Source: Actinobacteria bacterium OV450
GTDB lineage: Bacteria > Actinomycetota > Actinomycetes > Streptomycetales > Streptomycetaceae
Length of the DNA stretch: 64,000 bases
Direction of reading: 5' to 3'
Assembly (NCBI GenBank): GCA_001298555.1
Contig: LJCW01000033.1
Location: forward strand, 1 to 64,000
Part shown: positions 58,812 to 64,000 of the stretch, piece by piece
How positions within the stretch are numbered: the first letter of the stretch is position 1
How the letters are laid out: each line of letters begins with the position of its first letter
The notes under the pieces: model-generated
What the model saw: only the letters and a program-made list of their open reading frames with translations
Told to the model about the DNA's origin: nothing
Databases searched by the model: none
Program-made: the position numbers and the translations under genes

Positions 58812-60562
58812 GCTGCGGCTCCCGCGCAGGCGCCGATCACGCCGGGCACCAGGCCGAACTCGTGGCTGACGCCGGCGGCGATGAGCTCGCGCGTGTATTC
58901 GTCGAGGGTGGCGGTCAGGCACTCGGGGTCGAGGCCGTACCGTTCGGCGATCTCGGGCGCCCGCGTCCAAGCGCCATCGAGGAGCCGCCACTGCTCGACC
59001 TGGTCCGCGCCGACGGTCAGGACGGTGTGCAGGCGGGCCGAGACGACTTCGCGGGAGCGGGCGCGCTCGGAGCGGGGGCACGCCGGGGTCTTGCGGAGCT
59101 TCTCCCCGGCCGCGGTGAGTGCTCCCCAGATCAGGCCGTCTGCGGCGGCCAGGAGGCCGTCGCCGAGGCGCGCGGCTGCCGAGGCGGGCAGCGTGTCCGG
59201 CGGGGCTTCGGACTCGTCGACGGGCAGCTCGGGTGACGGGGGCGAGTCCTGGCCTCGGCCGGCGTCCGTCTCGTCAGCGGGCGGGGTCTCGGGCGGGGTC
59301 TTCTTGGCGGGTTCGGCCACGGTGGGGGCGTCGGACTCGTCGAAGCCGGTCTCCCGGCGGAGAGCCTGCGGGGAGATCACGCCTCGGTCGTACGCCTGCA
59401 GCGCGGTCTCGGAGCGGTTGGTGCGCACCCGGAGCGGGGCGGTGTCGTACCAGACCAGCCAGCGATGCCAGTCCTCGACTTTCTCGAATTCGAGGATCGG
59501 GCGCAGCCACTGCTGCGTGAGCGCGTAGGAGACCGTGGCGAGCTTCGGCTCGATGCCCAGATTGATCGCTTCGGCGGTAAGCGCCCACTGGCCCCAGTGG
59601 TTGACGTCGCCGAGGCCGAGGAGGATCTCGGCGGGGATCTCCAGGCCGATCGCGAAGCGCCGTACGGCCTCTTCGCGGAGCTTGAGGGCTAGATCGTCGA
59701 ACTCCGACTCGAACTTGATCAGCTTGAACTCGGCGATGGCTTCGGCCGGGAGCTCCAGGATGATCGGGACCGTCGCGGCAGCCGACTCGGGGTCGCGGAT
59801 CGCCGTCTCGGCGATCGTCATGAAGACCTCGATCAGGTCGTCCTCGGCGTCCGACTGCCCGGGCGCCGTGGGGAACCGGACGCCCTTGGGGACGAGGAGC
59901 AGGCCGCGGCCGGTGAGCCTGGACCTGGTGATCGCTCGTACGGCCGCGTTCAGCAGGAGCAGTTCCTCAAGCAGGTCCATGCTGGAGCGGACCGCGCTGT
60001 CGGCCTCCATCGACCGCTCTGGGTCCGGTTCCCACACGCGGATTGCGACTGGCGCGTCGGGGTCCATGTTGTCGGGATCGCCTTCGGGAACGGCGACGTC
60101 GTCGCCGTCGACTTCGGCGATGAGCTTCCCTGCCTGCTGGCGGACCTCCCGGATGGACAGGACCCGCCAGTCGTGGCCGTCCTCGGGGGAGAACGGGGAC
60201 AAGACTTCCGAGTTGGGGCGGACCAGGATCCAGCCCTCGCCGGGTACGGTCAGGTGCTTCCCGAACGCGGCGAGCATCTTGCCCTGGCCGTCGGGGCCGC
60301 CGGCGATCTGCGAGACGATCTCCTGCGCACGGTGCCCGGGCGGGGCGGGCTCGATCGTGCCGTCGTCGGCGCGGCGGCCGGCGAACAGGCGGGCCCTGCC
60401 CATGGCGTTGCCCATCCAGGAGGCGGCGAACCGGACCTCGGGGACGGCGTGGTACATGTCGAACGAGCGGTACTGCCATCCCTGCTGTCCGTTGCCGTTG
60501 CTCTGGCGCTTGATCTTCCGGGACACGTACCGCGACGACGCCGCGGTGATCTGCTTGGCCAT
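58808..60562 (-). CDS. portal protein
   Basis: A 584-residue protein. It forms the dodecameric DNA entry ring of the head. Segments typical of actinophage portals: GWQYRSFDMYHAVPEVRFAA, WILVRPNSEVLSPFSPEDGH, LTGRGLLLVPKGVRFPT, LREEAVRRFAIGLEIPAEIL and LGLGDVNHWGQWALTAEAIN. The C-terminal 170 residues are an acidic Pro-rich linker plus a small helical domain. The start overlaps the stop of the membrane protein gene (TGATG). It lies downstream of the terminase group as usual. Confidence 0.92.
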   Translation of the reverse strand: MAKQITAASSRYVSRKIKRQSNGNGQQGWQYRSFDMYHAVPEVRFAASWMGNAMGRARLFAGRRADDGTIEPAPPGHRAQEIVSQIAGGPDGQGKMLAAFGKHLTVPGEGWILVRPNSEVLSPFSPEDGHDWRVLSIREVRQQAGKLIAEVDGDDVAVPEGDPDNMDPDAPVAIRVWEPDPERSMEADSAVRSSMDLLEELLLLNAAVRAITRSRLTGRGLLLVPKGVRFPTAPGQSDAEDDLIEVFMTIAETAIRDPESAAATVPIILELPAEAIAEFKLIKFESEFDDLALKLREEAVRRFAIGLEIPAEILLGLGDVNHWGQWALTAEAINLGIEPKLATVSYALTQQWLRPILEFEKVEDWHRWLVWYDTAPLRVRTNRSETALQAYDRGVISPQALRRETGFDESDAPTVAEPAKKTPPETPPADETDAGRGQDSPPSPELPVDESEAPPDTLPASAAARLGDGLLAAADGLIWGALTAAGEKLRKTPACPRSERARSREVVSARLHTVLTVGADQVEQWRLLDGAWTRAPEIAERYGLDPECLTATLDEYTRELIAAGVSHEFGLVPGVIGACAGAAA

Positions 60563-60897
60563 CAGCCCTCCTTGCGGGAGTCATCCCACCGGTTCAGGAG
60601 GACCGCGGCGCCGGCGACGGCCAGCCACTCGAAGCCGTGGACGAGCAGCGGGTCCTGATGCCACTGGTCGGTGACGACCAGCCAGACGGCCAGGAGGGCG
60701 CCTGCGATCCACCAGCCGGAGCAGTAGACGCACGAGATCAGCGTGACCACGCTCTCCCGGAACACGGAGTGCGGGCGCCGCTGCTGCCAGGCGTCGAGCC
60801 GCACCCGGGAGCCGTCGAGCAGCGAGTCATGGACGACGAGCTGCGTCGCGCGGTACCCGGCGAGCGCCAGGAGGGCGATGTTTTCGGGGCTGATCAT
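60562..60897 (-). CDS. DUF1360 small membrane protein
   Basis: A 111-residue protein with LLALAGYRATQLVVHDSLLD near the N terminus, CVYCSGWWIAGALLAVWLVV in the middle and a second hydrophobic stretch, WLAVAGAAVLLN. The YRxTQL..D and CxYCxGWW motifs are the DUF1360 signature. It is common in phage and prophage late regions; function unknown. Its stop overlaps the portal start. Upstream, 60898-60998 contains no clear gene. Confidence 0.8.
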   Translation of the reverse strand: MISPENIALLALAGYRATQLVVHDSLLDGSRVRLDAWQQRRPHSVFRESVVTLISCVYCSGWWIAGALLAVWLVVTDQWHQDPLLVHGFEWLAVAGAAVLLNRWDDSRKEG

Positions 60898-60998
60898 GGG
60901 CGTCCCCTGTGGGAGGTCATCCGGCCGGGTTCAGCGGTGGATGATAGGCCATCCGCAACAGGGCAGTCCGACGCATCAGCGCAGGTCAAGCCCGGTTT

Positions 60999-61256
60999 TC
61001 AGATCACAAACAGGCCGGGCTCGCCGTCAGGGCAGTCAGGAGCAGGGCCGTCGAGGTCGAACATGAGCTGCGCGACGGGGAGCTCGATGTCCACGAGCTC
61101 CAGGGACCCGGCGCAGGACACGAGGACGCCGTCGGCATCTCGGCGGATGCCGGGGGCGTCGTGCCGCCAGAGTCGACCCTTGCTGATTCGTCCGGCGACG
61201 GGGCCGGCCGCGACGGGCCGGCCGCACTTACCGCACTCCACGCGTGGCAACTTCAT
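60999..61256 (-). CDS. small zinc-ribbon protein
   Basis: An 85-residue protein beginning MKLPRVECGKCGRPVAAGPV; the CGKCG pair plus a later Cys suggest a zinc ribbon. The remainder reads RLWRHDAPGIRRDADGVLVS and VDIELPVAQLMFDLDGPAPD. Its ATG overlaps the stop of the preceding ORF (TGATG), which sets the start. In the same leftward group as portal and terminase. Function unknown. Confidence 0.65.
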   Translation of the reverse strand: MKLPRVECGKCGRPVAAGPVAGRISKGRLWRHDAPGIRRDADGVLVSCAGSLELVDIELPVAQLMFDLDGPAPDCPDGEPGLFVI

Positions 61257-61459
61257 CACCAGGCCAGTGTGACGGGCGGCAGCTTCCTCGCGCTGGGGTA
61301 GCGGAGGCCCACACCGGGCTCCCCGCGCCAACGGGACCTTGAGCCGGTGCGGCCCTCTGCCTTGCAGCCTCCGTAGTCAAAAAGGAGATAGCACGGACCG
61401 TATGGCAGAGGCCCACCCGGGGGGAAGCAGATCGCGGAAGCCTGAACGCGGTGAGCCAA
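61256..61459 (-). CDS. small hypothetical phage protein
   Basis: A 67-residue protein opening with TTG (MAHRVQASAICFPPGGPLPY), then GPCYLLFDYGGCKAEGRTGS and a basic tail. It is kept because its stop overlaps the next ATG (TGATG) and a GGGGA lies a few bases before the TTG. A GTG/TTG-started gene in this place is common in these phages. Not recognised. Confidence 0.5.
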   Translation of the reverse strand: MAHRVQASAICFPPGGPLPYGPCYLLFDYGGCKAEGRTGSRSRWRGEPGVGLRYPSARKLPPVTLAW

Positions 61460-61494
61460 TGTCCCCGACTCGCCGCATGGCGTGAGGTGCGCTC

Positions 61495-61779
61495 CTAGGC
61501 CAGGTCGGCCGGGAGCGGGATGGTCACGGTCGCGGCCGCGAGGTCGCGCAGCCGGTCGATGTCTGCGGTCCTGGGGAGGCTGTCGGCGACCAGTCGGGCC
61601 TTGACCCGCTCCCTGGCCGCCTCGTCCAGGCCTTCGTCGCCGAGCAGGGCGTCCAGACGGTCCAGCATCCCTCCCAGCTGATGCAGGGACGCGGCGAACA
61701 GCGGGTCGTGCATGGCCGCGCGGGCCTGGGCCGGGTCGCCTGCGAGGCGGGCGGCGATGAGCTCACGAGAGGTCGTCAT
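61495..61779 (-). CDS. small helical protein near terminase
   Basis: A 94-residue all-helical protein: MTTSRELIAARLAGDPAQAR, MHDPLFAASLHQLGGMLDRL, DEGLDEAARERVKARLVADS. ATG at 61779 was chosen; the next upstream frame continues into the terminase stop region and is rejected. Between terminase and portal such short helical proteins are often small terminase or head accessory proteins, but nothing proves this. Confidence 0.6.
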   Translation of the reverse strand: MTTSRELIAARLAGDPAQARAAMHDPLFAASLHQLGGMLDRLDALLGDEGLDEAARERVKARLVADSLPRTADIDRLRDLAAATVTIPLPADLA

Positions 61780-61808
61780 CCGGGCAGTGTCCCACCAGCC
61801 GCCACCGC

Positions 61809-64000
61809 TCACCTGCCGATCCTGCGCCCGTACATGCCGGCCGCCGGGGACTGCGTCCGGCTGCCACTGGGCTGCGGGGCCTGCGGGAGCGGGGCGTGGA
61901 CGATGGCGCCCTTGTTCGCCTCCGGGATCAGGCCGTAGACCAAGATGCAGGAGGCGTCGATCCGGCCGGGGCTGTCGGGGTCCGTCGGCATCCAGGTGGC
62001 CCACTCCCGTTCCAGGTCGACGAACAGGCCACGGAGCCGGACCCGGTCCTGGACCATCTGCTGCGCCACCGGTTCCGCACGCAGCAGCTTGCCCTGCTTG
62101 GCGCGGACCGGGTCGATCAGCGGCATGAGGACCTTGGCCGGGATCACGCCGTCGCGCTGCAGCGTCTCCCACGAGGTACGGATCGCGAGCTCGCACATGT
62201 CCCGGCCGAAGTTCCACTCCACGTAGATCACCGAGGCGTTCGTCTCGTAGGCGAGCTTGCAGGCCGCGGTGGACCAGTCCGCCGAGGACATCGGGGCCGA
62301 CACATCGTGGGTGATCCACACACGCCCGTCATCACCGAGGAAGCCACCAACGACGCCCGCGGTGTCGCGGCCGCCGCCCGAGGGGTCGATGGCGACGGCG
62401 ATCCGCTGCGGCTCGACCTGCGTGCCGCCGTCCCGGAGCATCCTCAGCAGCTCTTCGGACACGAGGGCACCCTCGGCGGGCTGCGGGTCGCCCTGGGCGA
62501 GGCTGTGCCAGTCCCGAACGATGGACGTGGCTTTCATGTCCGCCCACCAGGCCAGCAGCTTCCGCCGGTTCCGGGTCGGGATCTTCGGGTGCGTCAGCGG
62601 CTCGCCGTCATCGCGGCCGAGCGGGTCCGGCCCGAACTTGCTCGGGTTCGCGATGGCGGGCAGGTGGACGACCTTCCACCGGCCGCCCTCCTCGATCCTG
62701 CCTTCCTCGGAGAGGCGGCGGCCGGCCCAATCGTCGGGGTGCCAGCGGGTCTGGATGCCGACCACCGCGTTTCGGTCCGGCTGGAGGCGCTTCAGGGCGG
62801 TGCTGGAGTACCAGTCGTGGAGCGCGTTGCGGGACGCATCGGACTCCGCGTCCGCGCGGTCCTTGTGAGGGTCGTCGATGATCAGGCAGTTGTGGACGAG
62901 TACCTGGCCTGCAAAGAAGTTGCTCGCTCCTTCCACTTGGAGGTCGTAGACGCGGACGCGGTCACCGCGTACTGGGCGAACCACGGCCACGGCGTCGAGC
63001 TCGACTTGTGGTGCACCGCGTGGCACGTCTTGCAGAGGCTGACCAGGTTCTCCGGCCGGTTGTCCCGCACGTCCTCGCTGATGTGGTGCACGTGGAACGT
63101 CGTCCGAAGCACGCCCTTGCCCTTGCGGACGACCCGCATGAACGTCTCCGGGGCGTTGCAGGCGACGCAACGCCGACGATCCCGCTCGAGGATCAGCGGG
63201 CGCATCGCCCGGAACCAGGCCGCGTACGAGGTGCCGTCGGTGTACCGCGAGTTCCCCTCCCCCGTCATCCGGGCCGCGTGCGCCTCGTTCGCGCACTCCC
63301 GGGAGCAGTACGCCGTGCGGCTGCTCTTCGGCCGGAACGCCTTCGAGCACCGCGCACATGCCTTGTCCGGGAGCGTCCGGCCGAGGCCCTTCCTCGGCGG
63401 GTGCTGCTCCTTGCAGGCCGGTGAGCAGTAGCGGACGTGCCGCCACTGCTGGTTCGGCATCGAGGTGCCGCAGCCGACGCACGGCCGGGTCGTGGACCTG
63501 GCCTCGTCCCGGCAGGCCGTCGAGCAGGTGACCGTCTTCACCCCGCGCCGGATCTTCTTCGCGTGGTCCGCCTGTGGGAGCTGGAACTCCTTCTCGCACA
63601 CGGCGCAGGTCAGCGTCACCAGGAACGCGGCCCGCCTGCACTCCGGCGAGCAGTACGTCATGCCGTCCCGCCGTGGCAACTCCTTCCCGCAGTGCTTGCA
63701 CGCCGGCCGGGTCATCGCCCGAGCCGCGTTCGAGCAGGCTCGGCCGCAGTACGGCCCGGGCTTCCCCTCCCGCTGCGCCCGGGCCAGCACCGACGGCACC
63801 CGTCGGAACGTCTCGCCGCAGTGAACGCACGTCGCCTCGACCGTGGTCCGGCCCTGAGAGGAGCGCGTCGCCTGGCCGGAGGTCGGCGGCGGGGACGTAG
63901 CCGCGTCCGGGGACGAAGAAGCGGTGCTCGGGGGTGCATCGGACGGCGCGGCCGGCCCGGGTGATGACTTCAAGGGTCTCCCTCTCGCTGACGCTGGTCG
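61809..64000 (-). CDS. terminase large subunit containing an intein (cut by window edge)
   Basis: The N-terminal ATPase half is beyond position 64,000. In one continuous frame (about 730 residues here): the intein N-terminal block B (RAVRCTPEHRFFVPGRGYVP, ADLRPGDALL), a long middle, the intein C-terminal splice site (NFFAGQVLVHN), then the Cys+1 C-extein codon at 62888-62886 and terminase sequence LIIDDPHKDRADA (Walker B), RIAVAIDPSGGGRDTAGVVG and RIDASCILVYGLIPEANKG of the nuclease domain. The intein sits at the Walker B motif, a site used by several terminase inteins. It packages phage DNA into the capsid. Confidence 0.9.
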   Translation of the reverse strand, partial: TSVSERETLEVITRAGRAVRCTPEHRFFVPGRGYVPAADLRPGDALLSGPDHGRGDVRSLRRDVPTGAVGAGPGAAGGEARAVLRPSLLERGSGDDPAGVQALREGVATAGRHDVLLAGVQAGRVPGDADLRRVREGVPAPTGGPREEDPARGEDGHLLDGLPGRGQVHDPAVRRLRHLDAEPAVAARPLLLTGLQGAAPAEEGPRPDAPGQGMCAVLEGVPAEEQPHGVLLPGVRERGARGPDDGGGELAVHRRHLVRGLVPGDAPADPRAGSSALRRLQRPGDVHAGRPQGQGRASDDVPRAPHQRGRAGQPAGEPGQPLQDVPRGAPQVELDAVAVVRPVRGDRVRVYDLQVEGASNFFAGQVLVHNCLIIDDPHKDRADAESDASRNALHDWYSSTALKRLQPDRNAVVGIQTRWHPDDWAGRRLSEEGRIEEGGRWKVVHLPAIANPSKFGPDPLGRDDGEPLTHPKIPTRNRRKLLAWWADMKATSIVRDWHSLAQGDPQPAEGALVSEELLRMLRDGGTQVEPQRIAVAIDPSGGGRDTAGVVGGFLGDDGRVWITHDVSAPMSSADWSTAACKLAYETNASVIYVEWNFGRDMCELAIRTSWETLQRDGVIPAKVLMPLIDPVRAKQGKLLRAEPVAQQMVQDRVRLRGLFVDLEREWATWMPTDPDSPGRIDASCILVYGLIPEANKGAIVHAPLPQAPQPSGSRTQSPAAGMYGRRIGR
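62882..63973 (-). CDS. zinc-finger HNH endonuclease, out of frame within the terminase intein
   Basis: This frame is +1 to the terminase-intein frame. It encodes five tandem CxxC...CxxxC modules (CVHCGETF...CGRAC, CKHCGKELP...CSPEC, CAVCEKEF...CSTAC, CVGCGTSM...CSPAC, CARCSKAF...CSREC), then an HNH nuclease: LERDRRRCVACNAPETF, FHVHHISEDVRDNRPENLVS and CKTCHAVHH. The last 40 residues lie opposite the intein C-terminal block, and the frame ends at a TGA (62884-62882) next to the C-extein Cys. The start is uncertain (TTG at 63973 or internal). It is either a nested free gene or the endonuclease of an intein split by two frameshifts. Confidence 0.75.
   Translation of the reverse strand: MKSSPGPAAPSDAPPSTASSSPDAATSPPPTSGQATRSSQGRTTVEATCVHCGETFRRVPSVLARAQREGKPGPYCGRACSNAARAMTRPACKHCGKELPRRDGMTYCSPECRRAAFLVTLTCAVCEKEFQLPQADHAKKIRRGVKTVTCSTACRDEARSTTRPCVGCGTSMPNQQWRHVRYCSPACKEQHPPRKGLGRTLPDKACARCSKAFRPKSSRTAYCSRECANEAHAARMTGEGNSRYTDGTSYAAWFRAMRPLILERDRRRCVACNAPETFMRVVRKGKGVLRTTFHVHHISEDVRDNRPENLVSLCKTCHAVHHKSSSTPWPWFAQYAVTASASTTSKWKERATSLQARYSSTTA

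Noticed and set aside
60921..60960. Apparent seventh copy of the late leader motif upstream of the DUF1360 gene
   Set aside because: Only CCGCTG and GGCCGG ends match, the middle differs and the distance to the start is different; not enough to call it.
61256..61495. Possible tRNA or structured RNA in the gap near 61,260-61,490
   Set aside because: No TTCGA-type T-loop or cloverleaf could be built on either strand; the segment is explained by a small coupled ORF.
63005..63830. Reading the whole in-frame middle of the intein as a functional protein domain
   Set aside because: In the splicing frame the middle is Gly/Arg/Pro-rich shadow sequence with no motifs, whereas the +1 frame shows clear zinc modules and an HNH core.
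1..64000. CRISPR array or restriction system
   Set aside because: No regularly spaced direct repeats with unique spacers were seen and no gene resembles a Cas or restriction subunit.

Overview
The window looks like a Streptomyces chromosome carrying a prophage. Base composition is very GC-rich, GTG starts are common, and the first 16.3 kb hold a conserved actinobacterial housekeeping block. No rRNA, tRNA, CRISPR array, integrase or phage repressor was recognised.

Region 1 (1-16,340) is core chromosome. The infB (partial), ylxR, nusA and rimP genes form a leftward translation/transcription-factor operon. A short rightward group follows: lipoprotein, ferritin-like protein, APH-fold protein and SPFH protein. 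Then come leftward proS, two GNAT acetyltransferases, ispG, an M50 site-2 protease, dxr, an unknown protein and a VLCAD-like acyl-CoA dehydrogenase. The ispG and dxr genes belong to the MEP isoprenoid pathway.

Region 2 (16,340-24,745) is accessory. It holds a zinc-ribbon protein, a pentapeptide-repeat protein and a leftward set that resembles a small peptide-modification cluster: a DUF397-like small protein, a readthrough hairpin, a JmjC/cupin oxygenase, two paralogous His-leading small proteins and a methyltransferase. Next are an RsbW-like ATPase coupled to a 28-residue membrane peptide and a TPR regulator coupled to a GNAT enzyme. The left prophage border was not located.

Region 3 (24,746-64,000) is the late module of a siphovirus-type prophage, read right to left. 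The order is terminase large subunit (interrupted by an intein), portal, a giant MuF/protease fusion, major capsid protein, a large cassette of Cys-rich and fibre-like virion proteins, major tail protein, connectors, frameshifted tail chaperones, a 1535-residue tape measure, minor tail proteins and fibres, endolysin and a holin-like protein. Three HNH endonuclease genes have invaded it. The early, integration and immunity genes must lie beyond the right edge.

The most striking feature is a repeated leader element in front of six late genes: major capsid, major tail, tail chaperone, tape measure and two fibre genes. Each has a conserved 17-nt motif (CTGGTTCTGGGCCGGGC) ending 27-31 nt before the start codon. 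The last bases of the motif open a hairpin that encloses or pairs with the ribosome binding site. The stem sequence differs from copy to copy while pairing is kept in at least five of six, which is covariation expected of a working RNA structure. A second notable point is the terminase intein: its splicing motifs lie in one frame and its zinc-finger HNH endonuclease lies in the +1 frame.
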